DNA of 64,000 bases. It comes from G963662265 sp963668545 (lineage in GTDB: Bacteria; Spirochaetota; Spirochaetia; CADAEX01). This document shows, one piece after another, positions 1 to 8,579 of this stretch. Each line of letters starts with the position of its first letter. Within the stretch, counting starts at the first letter, position 1. The stretch is from positions 3,224,001 through 3,288,000 of the forward strand of contig OY764868.1 in assembly GCA_963668545.1 (NCBI GenBank), in the 5' to 3' direction. A program made the position numbers and the translations under genes. The notes beneath the pieces are model-generated. The model was not told the DNA's origin. It saw only the letters and a program-made list of their open reading frames with translations, and searched no databases.

Positions 1-179
1 TGGGGCTGAAAGTTGCAGCATCAGGCGATTCTTACAATGATCTTTCAATGATAAGGGAAGCTGACGGAGGCGTGCTTTTCTGCCCTCCCGAGCAGATAGT
101 CCTTGATAATTCAGATCTCCCTGTTGCTCACAACTATGAAGAGCTCTACAGGCATATCAAAAATATAATTGCTGAATAG
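1..179 (+). CDS. thrH: ThrH-like HAD phosphatase/phosphotransferase, C-terminal fragment
   Basis: This is the last 59 codons of a gene that begins before the window; the first complete codon is at base 3 and the TAG stop ends at 179. The visible segment carries the HAD motif IV block GDSYNDLSMIREAD followed by GVLFCPPEQIV, the pattern of ThrH (phosphoserine phosphatase / phosphoserine:homoserine phosphotransferase). The C-terminal stretch VAHNYEELYRHIKN also fits ThrH. The family removes phosphate from phosphoserine and can pass it to homoserine, in the cytoplasm. The N-terminal catalytic DxD motif lies outside the window, so activity cannot be judged. It runs toward the minus-strand kinase gene that follows. 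Confidence 0.75.
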   Translation, partial: GLKVAASGDSYNDLSMIREADGGVLFCPPEQIVLDNSDLPVAHNYEELYRHIKNIIAE

Positions 180-185
180 CAAAAT

Positions 186-223
186 CCGGAAAGGATGATT
201 GAACCTTCAATCATCCTTTCCGG
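186..223. terminator. 18-bp hairpin between convergent genes
   Basis: Bases 186-203 and 206-223 are perfectly complementary (18 bp, 2-base centre). On the minus strand the hairpin is followed by ATTTTG, a short T-run, so it can end the kinase transcript; it could also act on the plus-strand thrH transcript. The stop codon of the kinase gene (211-213) lies inside the stem. Confidence 0.7.
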
Positions 224-2661
224 TTGTCCAGATGTAACAGGAGAATCCCGAACTCTTTTCCGACTTCTTCAATGAGCCTTCCGGATTCCCTGATATTTCT
301 TCCCCTGGCACTCTGTTCAAGAAGAGCAGCGGCATTTCCAAGCCTTTCCATTGAAAGATTCCACCCCCCCCCTTTTATTGAGTGGGCCTCTCTTGTAAGG
401 TCTTCGAATTTCCCCTGATCAAGGAGTTCCCTCATAACAGAAAGCTGTCCGGCAACCCTTTCCCGGAATTCTGAAAGAACCTCATCAAGGACCTCTTTTT
501 CCCCCATGAATGTCTCAAGGGCATCATTATAGCTGAAAACAGATCCCGGGCTTTCATTCCGGTTGTCCTGCTCATCATTTTCATCACTCATCTGAACAGC
601 ACGGATTTCATCATCAACAGTCAGCTCATCAAGAGAGTTATCCTCATCTGCCTGTTCAAGCTCTTCAAGTTCAGCAACTTCCTCGTCTCCGAGAAGCCAT
701 TTATTTATTACAGGGAAAAGATCCCCCTTCTTGAACGGTTTGGTGAGAAAATCATCCATCCCGGCATCAATACATTTTTCCTTTTCCCCTGCTACAGCAT
801 TTGCAGTAACAGCAATAATAGGGGTTTTAACCCCCTTTTTCCTTATAGCTTCTGTTGCCTGAAAACCGTTCATGACCGGCATCTGTATATCCATGAAAAT
901 CAGGTCAAAAGTTTCTGAATCAACAGCTTCTGAAGCTTCAAGGCCGTTGTTTGCAACTGTGACATCAATATTAATATTGTTCAGGATTGTCTTGAAAAGC
1001 TTCTGGTTGACATAATAGTCCTCGGCAAGAAGGACCTTTTTCCTGCTGGCTGCCAGCAGTTCCCTGATAATGTTCTGTTCCTCTTCAGAACTGTCCCCTT
1101 TTTCTGTCTCCAGGTCCACAACAATATCAAGGGCCTTATACACTGCCTTGTAAAGCTCCCATTTCTTGACAGGCTTGTTCAGGTACTCATCAAACCAGTT
1201 GAGGAGTTTCATTTTTGCCTCATCACCGCTCTTACCGACAGGTGTCATAAGTATTTTTTTAATATCCCTGAATGCCGGATCAGCATTCAGTTCCCCGGCC
1301 AGCTGCCATCCGTCCATTCCAGGCATTTTCTTGTCAATCATTATAAGATCAATACTTTGGCAACCGCTGCCGGAGGGATCAGCAAGAAATTCCAGAGCGG
1401 CCTGGCCGGATACAGCCTCATATACAACAGCACCGAGCTCTTCCACATATTTTCTCAGCTCTCTGCGGCTTCTTGCATTGTCATCCACTATCAGGACTTC
1501 AAAGTTTTCAGGCAGTTTTTCAGGCAGGAAATATTTTCTTGTTTTACTCTCTATTTCCTTTGTCGGGAAGGCAAACCAGAATACGGAACCCCTCCCTTCA
1601 ATACTGTCGACACCGATCTTTCCCTTAAAAAGATGCACAAGATTCTTGCAGATTGAAAGCCCCAGTCCGGTCCCTCCGTATTTCCTTGTTACAGAGGAAT
1701 CAACCTGGCTGAATGAACGGAAAAGCTTGTCTTTCCTGCTTTCAGGAATCCCTATACCTGTATCCCGCACAGCAAACTGGAGTACAACCCGCCCTTTTAC
1801 CCTTTTGGCTACAGAACAGCTGATTGATATTTCCCCCCGGGATGTAAATTTTATCGCATTGTTGAGAAGATTAATTATTATCTGCCTCAGGCGCACAGGA
1901 TCGCCTGTAATGATTTCAGGAACATCACGGGCAATCGAAAGGATTACTTCAAGGTCCTTTTTATGGGCTTCCATTGATATAAGCGATACAGCAGCCTCTA
2001 TAGTTTCATAAAGGTCAAACGAGATATTTTCCACCACCAGCTTTCCGGCTTCTATCTTGGAGAAATCCAGAATATCATTTATCAGGTTGAGAAGGACCTC
2101 TGCCGAAAAGAAAATCTGCTCGCCGTACTCTTCCTGTTCAACATCAAGGGCTGTTTCCAGAAGAAGCTCTGTCATCCCCATTATTGTGTGAAGAGGTGTC
2201 CTTATTTCATGGCTCATATTTGCAAGGAATTCAGATTTTGTCTTTGTAGCCTGCTCAGCCAGTTTTTTTGCCGCCTCCAGCTTTGTCCTGTCTTCTTTCA
2301 GGTCAGAAATATCTTCAAAATAGGCTATATAAAGTATCTTGCCTTCATATGACGGTCCGGATGAGATCCTTATGCTTACCCACTTTTCATTCGCCCCTGC
2401 TTTACTGTAAAGATATTCAAACTTGTTTTTTAATGAAGGGGTTTCCCTGACTTTTGCAAATTCATCCCTGAAAACGCTGTAGAAATCTTCAACAAAAGAT
2501 TCGGAAACTGATGCCCCTGTAAGCTCCTTCCTGTCGCAGAATATATAATCAATCAGCGACCTGTTATGCACAATTATCTTCTCATCTTCATTAAAGACCA
2601 TCATTCCATATGACGAATTGAGAAAAAAATCAAAAAGAGACTTGTTCAGAGCATCCATCAC
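211..2661 (-). CDS. Hybrid sensor histidine kinase (PAS-HisKA-HATPase-REC-REC-Hpt)
   Basis: A multi-step phosphorelay kinase of 816 residues. In order: a PAS-like sensor (about 10-120), HisKA with the phosphorylated His at about 151 (NMSHEIRTPL), HATPase with NNAIKF, DTGIGI and GGTGLGLSI boxes (255-370), receiver 1 (388-510, Asp about 443), receiver 2 (543-657, Asp about 591) and a C-terminal Hpt domain with AHSIKGG (His about 760). No transmembrane segment is evident, so it is probably cytoplasmic. It lies 10 bp after the double-receiver gene and two genes after the CNB-domain gene, forming one minus-strand unit. Two adjacent Met codons make the exact start uncertain by one residue. Its signal is unknown; the acidic linker at about 660-705 is low complexity. 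Confidence 0.9.
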   Translation of the reverse strand: MMDALNKSLFDFFLNSSYGMMVFNEDEKIIVHNRSLIDYIFCDRKELTGASVSESFVEDFYSVFRDEFAKVRETPSLKNKFEYLYSKAGANEKWVSIRISSGPSYEGKILYIAYFEDISDLKEDRTKLEAAKKLAEQATKTKSEFLANMSHEIRTPLHTIMGMTELLLETALDVEQEEYGEQIFFSAEVLLNLINDILDFSKIEAGKLVVENISFDLYETIEAAVSLISMEAHKKDLEVILSIARDVPEIITGDPVRLRQIIINLLNNAIKFTSRGEISISCSVAKRVKGRVVLQFAVRDTGIGIPESRKDKLFRSFSQVDSSVTRKYGGTGLGLSICKNLVHLFKGKIGVDSIEGRGSVFWFAFPTKEIESKTRKYFLPEKLPENFEVLIVDDNARSRRELRKYVEELGAVVYEAVSGQAALEFLADPSGSGCQSIDLIMIDKKMPGMDGWQLAGELNADPAFRDIKKILMTPVGKSGDEAKMKLLNWFDEYLNKPVKKWELYKAVYKALDIVVDLETEKGDSSEEEQNIIRELLAASRKKVLLAEDYYVNQKLFKTILNNINIDVTVANNGLEASEAVDSETFDLIFMDIQMPVMNGFQATEAIRKKGVKTPIIAVTANAVAGEKEKCIDAGMDDFLTKPFKKGDLFPVINKWLLGDEEVAELEELEQADEDNSLDELTVDDEIRAVQMSDENDEQDNRNESPGSVFSYNDALETFMGEKEVLDEVLSEFRERVAGQLSVMRELLDQGKFEDLTREAHSIKGGGWNLSMERLGNAAALLEQSARGRNIRESGRLIEEVGKEFGILLLHLDNRKG

Positions 2662-2671
2662 AAATGCCTTT

Positions 2672-3919
2672 CTAAATACCGGAACTCAGGACTTCTGCTG
2701 TTTTACGCTGAATTGCATCAGGTTTCAAAGGCTTTATCATATAGCTCTTTACCCCGTAGTTTACAGCTTTCAGTACTGTTTCCTTCCTTGAAAGGGCTGA
2801 AAGAACAATAACAGGATTGGTAATATTGTTGTCCTTGAGATATTTCAGCACTGAAAAACCGTCCATTTCAGGCATCATGAGGTCAAGGAATACAAGATCA
2901 TATTTATTGTCAGGTACATTATCCACAAACTGTTTTCCGTTTTCAAACAGGCTGATATTCCACTTGAGGTTTCTGAATACTGTTTTCACCAGCTGCCTTA
3001 TTACCAGATCATCATCAACAATAGCAATATTTATATCATCCCCGAAAGTTTCAAGTTCCATAAATGTCTTTTCATTATCAAACCTCATCTGGAAATTATC
3101 ACTGTCTGCACTTCCCTGCTCACTTGCAAGAAGCGCCTCACCCACTATCTTGTCCTGGGCAAAACTGTCACCCTTTATTCCTATAAGCTCATCAAGTGCA
3201 TCGCCCAAATTGTCTGTCAGCCCAATTTTTTTGAGTTCAGGTGTTGATTTCACATATTCCTTAACAACATCGGAGTTTGTAAGTATTTTAATATACTCAG
3301 GCTTATTTCTGCTTTTCTCCAGTATTGTCTCAAGAAGGGCTCTAAGCTTGTATATCTGCTTATCATCAATATTGAGACCGCTCATCATAAGCAGGAACCT
3401 TGGTACAGCTGTCTGGTAGAGCTTGAGAAGCTCATCGATTTTATACCTGAGCAGCTCAATTTTTTCTGTATTAAGCCCCTTTGCCACTTCAAGAAAAATA
3501 ATCTCATCATTAAGGTGGGCTTCAATAATGCATGGAGTATCATCAACTTCAATCGATATCCCGGTCACTTCTGAAATTCCCTGAAAAAGAAGGTCCATCT
3601 TTACAGGCTTGGGATATATTTTCTTGACACCGTATTTTGCATATTCTGCAATTTTCCGTTTATCAATCTTGTTTGATATAAGAATAACAGCAGTTTCCCT
3701 TGTATTGGGATTTGACTGTTTTTCCGCAAGAATTTCCTGACAGCTCTTCCTTGAAAGAAGGTGGTCCATTATTATAAGATCAGGAAGGACCTTTCTGAGT
3801 TTAAGAGAGCCGTCAAGGCCGTTTACCCCGTATTCGACTTCAAAATTGTTTTCTGCAAACTTTTTCCCGAGATATTCCCTGAACATCTGCGATTCATCAA
3901 TGATCAATACTTTTTTCAA
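2672..3919 (-). CDS. Response regulator with two receiver domains
   Basis: A 415-residue protein with a receiver at each end and no DNA-binding output domain. The N-terminal receiver (1-115) keeps IDES, Asp52 (IIMDHLL) and the KPVK lysine. The C-terminal receiver (296-415) has VDDD, Asp346 (FLDLMMPEMDG) and the KPLKP lysine. The middle (125-250) alternates strands and helices (RFLLMMSGLNI, YIKILTNSDVV) in a way that resembles a STAS-like fold; that is inference. Its start overlaps the stop of the upstream CNB gene by 4 bp (ATGA), which indicates translational coupling. It is a plausible phosphotransfer partner of the neighbouring Hpt-containing kinase. Confidence 0.85.
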   Translation of the reverse strand: MKKVLIIDESQMFREYLGKKFAENNFEVEYGVNGLDGSLKLRKVLPDLIIMDHLLSRKSCQEILAEKQSNPNTRETAVILISNKIDKRKIAEYAKYGVKKIYPKPVKMDLLFQGISEVTGISIEVDDTPCIIEAHLNDEIIFLEVAKGLNTEKIELLRYKIDELLKLYQTAVPRFLLMMSGLNIDDKQIYKLRALLETILEKSRNKPEYIKILTNSDVVKEYVKSTPELKKIGLTDNLGDALDELIGIKGDSFAQDKIVGEALLASEQGSADSDNFQMRFDNEKTFMELETFGDDINIAIVDDDLVIRQLVKTVFRNLKWNISLFENGKQFVDNVPDNKYDLVFLDLMMPEMDGFSVLKYLKDNNITNPVIVLSALSRKETVLKAVNYGVKSYMIKPLKPDAIQRKTAEVLSSGI

Positions 3920-6045
3920 GTTTTCCCCTCCGCCTCAATAGTAAAGATATCTGAAAGGACCTCCCTTGTTACTGCGTAAAGAGGGGGGATCCCTTCTGAA
4001 AGCTCCATTTTCATGGATAACTGGTTCCCCTCCGCAGCCGGAAGGTCAGACACATAATAATAGAAATTCATCGGGACTTTGTCGGGAATCAGGTTATGCT
4101 GAAGTGCTTCAACTATCTGCCTGAGATAAAAAACTCCTTCCATTTCAAGGCCTATACTGTCCCACATATGCCGGTAGAAGGAAAGCATCATTCTGTTCTG
4201 GAACAATGTTCCTGCTACTGTAAGCATAGGTCCCTTATATATTTTACGCCCCGGCAGTCTTGTTTGTAAACGATTAATTCTCTCAAGAGCCCTGTTTTCA
4301 ACCGGAAGAAAGAGGTCTTCGGACTGTTCAACGAAAGCAGTCGGAAGAAGAATATCCCCTCTTTTTCCAACCAGAGATCCTGCCTTACCAAGTATATTTA
4401 TACTTCCTATGTTGTTTCCGAAAAGAAGAAGGAGGTTTCTCATAATCTCCCCCGCCTGCTCGCCGAAAGCATAGTCGATATTCAGTATTATTGATTCTGT
4501 ATCATTAGATATTGGGACAAGATCAGGATCAAGCTTTTTGTTCTTGAGCTTTTTAAGACTGAAAAGCTGGACCTTTATTCCTGTCGAAGCAGTTCTGTCA
4601 AGCGTTATTATACCTTCAAAGGAGCTTTTCACAGCATTCCTGCCGCTCCTCTTTTTTCTGTCTCCCGGTTCTCCTGCTCCTTCAGCAGTTTTATTCTCTC
4701 CTTCAGGTTCATCATCATCCTGTTCATAGTCGCGGAGAATAGCATAAAGGAGGTCGAACCTGTTTTCCCATTCCTCATCAAATGCAGGATGCCCTGTTTC
4801 CCTTCCCCATTCAAGGATTGAATCAATACTTTCGGAAAGATCGGGATTCAGGCAGTTGAGTACAGAGTGTGTGTTGCTGCTTATTATATGGATTTTGATA
4901 TTTTCAGGAAGCTCTGTAGGGCTGTAACCGGTAAGCTTTTTTGCAGCATCCCCGATCTGGGAAAGCCACATCTCAGACCTTCTTGTATTATAAAGGTCAA
5001 CCTGTTTCTTGATTATCAGGCTGAATATTCCGCTGTGGGTTACAACCTTGAAAATCTGCTCAACTGTGTTATCCTGCCAGACTGTTTTAAGCCCGTCCAC
5101 CTCCTCCCTGTTGAAGGGGAGATAATTGAAAAGCCTTTTTTCATCCTTTGCAGCTCCCGATCCTTCATCAAGATGCTTTTTTATCATCAGGATAAGCTTG
5201 TAATCAGAAAGCCTCCTTCTTATCTTTTCAGATTCAACAGTAAATACGCAGAGGCAGGTGATAAGATCAAGAATATCTGTAATACCGGGTCTGTAAAGCA
5301 TCATTGTCTGGCCCGGAAGCATTTTCCAGCCCCTCCTCCTTCTGGCTTCGGCAGGAACAGGGCTGAACAGCTTCCAGGGTTCAGAGTAATGCTCATAGAG
5401 CTCATCTATAAGAACAAATATAAAGTTTTCTGTAACATTGCAGGGAAGTCTCTTAACAGCATAGTCAAGTGCATTAAAATCTATTATTTCATTATCAAGC
5501 ACTTTAGAATGAAGAGCAGGCTCCATCGCCTTGTAAAAAGGAATCAGGTCCTGAATATCAATATGCTCCCTTGCCAGTCCCTGTACAACTTCCGCCTTAA
5601 ACCTGTCAAAAGCAGAGAATATTCCCTGTTTGTCTCTCAGAATATTGCTCATTGCCTTTGAAAACTGCCGTGAAGTATGAAGAAGGTTTCTGAATTTTCT
5701 TCCTGAAAGACTGTAGCATTTGATATCTGAAAGAGCCCTGACAGTTGAAAGCCTTTTCTGGTTGAAGATTGCAGACCTTTCCCCGAAGTAGTGTCCTCCG
5801 GTAATAACATTAACACGGGTTTCTGTCCCGTCTTCCTTTTCATCAACAGTTTCAACAACACCCCTGCTCAGAATATAGACAACATCATCAGTATCGCCCT
5901 TATGATAGATAATATCATTTTTGTGGTATTTTATTTCCTTAAGCTCTGAAACAAGCCTGTCCTTTTCCTTCACAGACAGAAATCTGAAAGGCATTATTCT
6001 GTCAAGAAGATTAAACAAAACTGTTTTTTCATCTATTTTATTCAA
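3916..6045 (-). CDS. Cyclic nucleotide-binding domain protein of unknown function
   Basis: A 709-residue protein. Residues about 10-135 form a CNB (CAP_ED) domain with HKGDTDDVVYILSRG and GGHYFGERSAIF, the usual phosphate-binding cassette position, although the cassette Arg pattern (GERSAIFNQKRLS) is not fully canonical. The remaining 570 residues match no family I recognise. They are rich in helices, with a charged low-complexity stretch at about 465-490. No membrane segment or DNA-binding motif is seen. First gene of a three-gene unit with the double receiver and hybrid kinase, it may link a cyclic nucleotide signal to the relay. Confidence 0.7.
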   Translation of the reverse strand: MNKIDEKTVLFNLLDRIMPFRFLSVKEKDRLVSELKEIKYHKNDIIYHKGDTDDVVYILSRGVVETVDEKEDGTETRVNVITGGHYFGERSAIFNQKRLSTVRALSDIKCYSLSGRKFRNLLHTSRQFSKAMSNILRDKQGIFSAFDRFKAEVVQGLAREHIDIQDLIPFYKAMEPALHSKVLDNEIIDFNALDYAVKRLPCNVTENFIFVLIDELYEHYSEPWKLFSPVPAEARRRRGWKMLPGQTMMLYRPGITDILDLITCLCVFTVESEKIRRRLSDYKLILMIKKHLDEGSGAAKDEKRLFNYLPFNREEVDGLKTVWQDNTVEQIFKVVTHSGIFSLIIKKQVDLYNTRRSEMWLSQIGDAAKKLTGYSPTELPENIKIHIISSNTHSVLNCLNPDLSESIDSILEWGRETGHPAFDEEWENRFDLLYAILRDYEQDDDEPEGENKTAEGAGEPGDRKKRSGRNAVKSSFEGIITLDRTASTGIKVQLFSLKKLKNKKLDPDLVPISNDTESIILNIDYAFGEQAGEIMRNLLLLFGNNIGSINILGKAGSLVGKRGDILLPTAFVEQSEDLFLPVENRALERINRLQTRLPGRKIYKGPMLTVAGTLFQNRMMLSFYRHMWDSIGLEMEGVFYLRQIVEALQHNLIPDKVPMNFYYYVSDLPAAEGNQLSMKMELSEGIPPLYAVTREVLSDIFTIEAEGKT

Positions 6046-6135
6046 TATATTCCATTCCTGTAATTTTATATCAGTTTTATATCAGAATCATAGAGAAACA
6101 TGGATTCCTTTTCCAGTCTCTGCTGAATTACAATG

Positions 6136-6624
6136 TTAAAACTTGTAGCTGAATTTCCTAAGAAGGGATTTCCGGTCTGCCTTGTCCCCGGCTGTTTCAA
6201 CACCTCCGGGTGGAAAACCGTCTACAACACCGGTAACACCACGGCCCTGTTCAGTTTCCGCGACAAGGGCCTGAAGGGGATTTGCAGTAGCTGCAAATAT
6301 TGTTACTACTTCCTGACAGCTCTGTATCTGCTTTAGTACATTGATGGGAAAGGCATTTCTTATAAAGAGAATAAATGTATGTCCTGCTGCCACTTTTTCA
6401 GCGTTTGCAACAGCAGCCTCCACAAGTTCATCTGAATTGCCTTCGCTTCTGATAAGACAGGGGCCTGATGCTTCACAGAAGGCAAGCCCGAATTCAATTC
6501 CTGGAACAGACCCTATCAGGATCTCGGAAATATCTTCAACTGTCTTGATAAAATGTGCCTGACCGAAAATTACATTGCTGTTTTCAGGTATATCAATCTG
6601 CACTGTCCTTAACATTAAATCCAT
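6136..6624 (-). CDS. Adenosine-specific kinase family protein
   Basis: The 162-residue protein matches the small Adenosine_kin (PF04008-type) family over its whole length: VIFGQAHFIKTVEDISE, FGLAFCEASGPCLIRSEGN, ANPLQALVAETEQGRGVTGVVDG. The family is known mainly from archaea and some bacteria, and a structure showing AMP/adenosine binding gave it its name; the physiological role is poorly defined. It is a single gene, with 90 bp to the CNB gene and 265 bp to pheT. The start at 6624 is preceded on the minus strand by a GGAGGAAT ribosome site. Confidence 0.8.
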   Translation of the reverse strand: MDLMLRTVQIDIPENSNVIFGQAHFIKTVEDISEILIGSVPGIEFGLAFCEASGPCLIRSEGNSDELVEAAVANAEKVAAGHTFILFIRNAFPINVLKQIQSCQEVVTIFAATANPLQALVAETEQGRGVTGVVDGFPPGGVETAGDKADRKSLLRKFSYKF

Positions 6625-6805
6625 AAAAATTCCTCCGTTTTTTTTAAATTAAATCCCGCTCTCTGCGGGCAGTCATTATTACTGCAGTTTCCGGGGTTTA
6701 TTATAACTTATAATACTGTTTTTTATCTCAATAATTTTATCCGGAAATCCTGATAAAACAATTTAACTGAAAACCCGCTTTAAATACAGATTCAAAAGAC
6801 TTTCA

Positions 6806-6847
6806 TATATAAAAAATCCCCCCTGAAATCGGAATATATCAGGGGGG
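6806..6847 (-). terminator. Rho-independent terminator of pheS-pheT
   Basis: Bases 6818-6826 and 6839-6847 form a 9-bp GC-rich stem (CCCCCCTGA / TCAGGGGGG). Read on the minus strand it is followed by ATTTTTTATAT. It lies 43 bp after the pheT stop. Confidence 0.85.
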
Positions 6848-6889
6848 CTTGTATACTGACTGTACAGCTATTTAAAAGGGAACTCCTTC

Positions 6890-8578
6890 CTACATAATCA
6901 GGTCAAGATTCACTTCCGAGGCTGTACACGGCATCCCGATACCCCAGTTTTCAAGAACTGCGGGATGGACCTCTCCCATAATCCCTACAATCTTCCCGCC
7001 TGATACTATATTGGCGCATCTACCGGGAATAAATCTGGGATCTTCAGCTTCTTCAAGTTTATATTCTTTGGAAAGATAGAAGAAGAGGGCTGATACCTGG
7101 GAACTGACTTTATTCAGGTTGGCATCCCTGTCTGCTGTAAGAAATCCGAGTGAGTTGATTGTTCTCACACCATAGTTTTCCTCATCATTGATAAGGGCAA
7201 TCTTTCCTGTTTCAAAAATATTATGCGGGTAAACCGCATTACCGGAAACAGATTCTGAATTGAGAAGGCATGGTATAACAGAAGGCCGTACATATTCAAA
7301 ATTTTCACTCATCGGGTTTGAAATCTGAACAGTATCGCTCCCTTCAATATTCATCTTTGTAATATAGTCTTTTCCGGACCCGAGATAGTTGTAAACCATC
7401 TCCTGGAACCCCAGGCCTACAAGTATATTCTTTACTTCCCTTGCAAAAACAGACTCAGGGGTAAGTGCACCCTTTGTAAAATCATCCGGCATTATCTGGT
7501 TAAAGTTGGCCATACCCTTACCGATCATGATATCTTCGATTATATCAACTGGATGGAGAAAGTCGTTTCTGTATTCAGAAGGGTAAAGCTTCAGGATATC
7601 GCCGTTGACCTCTATTCTGCAGCCCATTTTTTCAGCGAGAGCAGCTGCCTCTTTGGGAGAGAATTTTTCCCCGAGAAGCTTGTTTACATAGGCAATCTCA
7701 ACCTCTACAGGTTCCTGGAAATAAAAGGGGACTGTAACCTCTTTTCCAAGGGGTGTATCATAGGGATAGACTGTTTTGACTGGAAGTATTTCATATCCCG
7801 CATCAGCAAGATCGCATGCAACTATTGAAGCGGCAAGCACAAGCGAGTACTGCTCTGTCCCTGTCATTTCAATAAAAAGCTCTTCATCACCCACTTCAAC
7901 TGCGCCGAGATCATTACTGTTGATTATGGGGGGAAAACTTAAAGTAGCACCTTCTGATCCTGTTATATGGGGATATTTTTCAAATCCCTCAACAATATGT
8001 CCGTACTCCTGCCCCTTGGGATGGTTTTTGAGAATTTCCCTTAATGACATTTCCCTGTCAAATGCAAGAGGAACGAATTTGGTCGCATCAGGATCAGCAG
8101 CATTGTATTTAACAGGAAAGGAGAAAAGATCGCTTCTGTAAACACCCATTGCAATTGCCTTTCTTTTCTGGCCGAAATTCCAGCAGAGTTTTTCCTGTGT
8201 CTGGATAATATCCTTCAATGATGAGTCATCAATACCTTTTCCCCTTATAGCAAAAGCGGCAATATAGGGCCTTATATTTTCAAGCCCCGGATCAACATCC
8301 ACGGTCCTTCCCCCGCAGTCTTTTTCATCTCCTGCTTTTGAGAAAAAACCGTATTCAGGCCTTTTGCCCCCCAGATAGACCCTGAGCTGCCTTCCAAGGC
8401 CTGCAGTAGACCAGAGGTCAGGACGGTTTGTGTCATTGAGCTCTATCTTGAGAATATCATCATCTTTTCCGTCAAGTTCTGCTTTGGCTGAAGAGAGGAG
8501 TGTGATAAAATCATCGCCTTCCACCTTCTTTCCCATATATCTGTAAAGCGTATCTTCATATACTTCAATCTTAGGCAT
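6890..8578 (-). CDS. pheT: Phenylalanine-tRNA ligase beta subunit, archaeal type
   Basis: The 562-residue beta subunit of phenylalanyl-tRNA synthetase charges tRNA-Phe together with PheS. It has the compact archaeal/eukaryotic architecture and no N-terminal EMAP-like tRNA-binding domain, so it is much shorter than typical bacterial PheT (about 800). The B3/B4 editing region (FPPIINSNDLGAVEVGDEELFIEMTGT) and the B5 block with RNDFLHPVDIIEDIMIGKG are clear. The gene follows pheS with a 1-bp gap. An archaeal-type PheRS is established for spirochaetes and is one of the best taxonomic clues in the window. Confidence 0.95.
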   Translation of the reverse strand: MPKIEVYEDTLYRYMGKKVEGDDFITLLSSAKAELDGKDDDILKIELNDTNRPDLWSTAGLGRQLRVYLGGKRPEYGFFSKAGDEKDCGGRTVDVDPGLENIRPYIAAFAIRGKGIDDSSLKDIIQTQEKLCWNFGQKRKAIAMGVYRSDLFSFPVKYNAADPDATKFVPLAFDREMSLREILKNHPKGQEYGHIVEGFEKYPHITGSEGATLSFPPIINSNDLGAVEVGDEELFIEMTGTEQYSLVLAASIVACDLADAGYEILPVKTVYPYDTPLGKEVTVPFYFQEPVEVEIAYVNKLLGEKFSPKEAAALAEKMGCRIEVNGDILKLYPSEYRNDFLHPVDIIEDIMIGKGMANFNQIMPDDFTKGALTPESVFAREVKNILVGLGFQEMVYNYLGSGKDYITKMNIEGSDTVQISNPMSENFEYVRPSVIPCLLNSESVSGNAVYPHNIFETGKIALINDEENYGVRTINSLGFLTADRDANLNKVSSQVSALFFYLSKEYKLEEAEDPRFIPGRCANIVSGGKIVGIMGEVHPAVLENWGIGMPCTASEVNLDLIM

Positions 8579-8579
8579 T

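Noticed and set aside
1166..2011. Long plus-strand frame (281 residues) inside the hybrid kinase gene
   Set aside because: It is the antisense shadow of a strongly supported kinase with intact domains.
4867..5661. 264-residue plus-strand frame opposite the CNB protein gene
   Set aside because: No family match or ribosome site; the opposite frame has a clear CNB domain and operon context.
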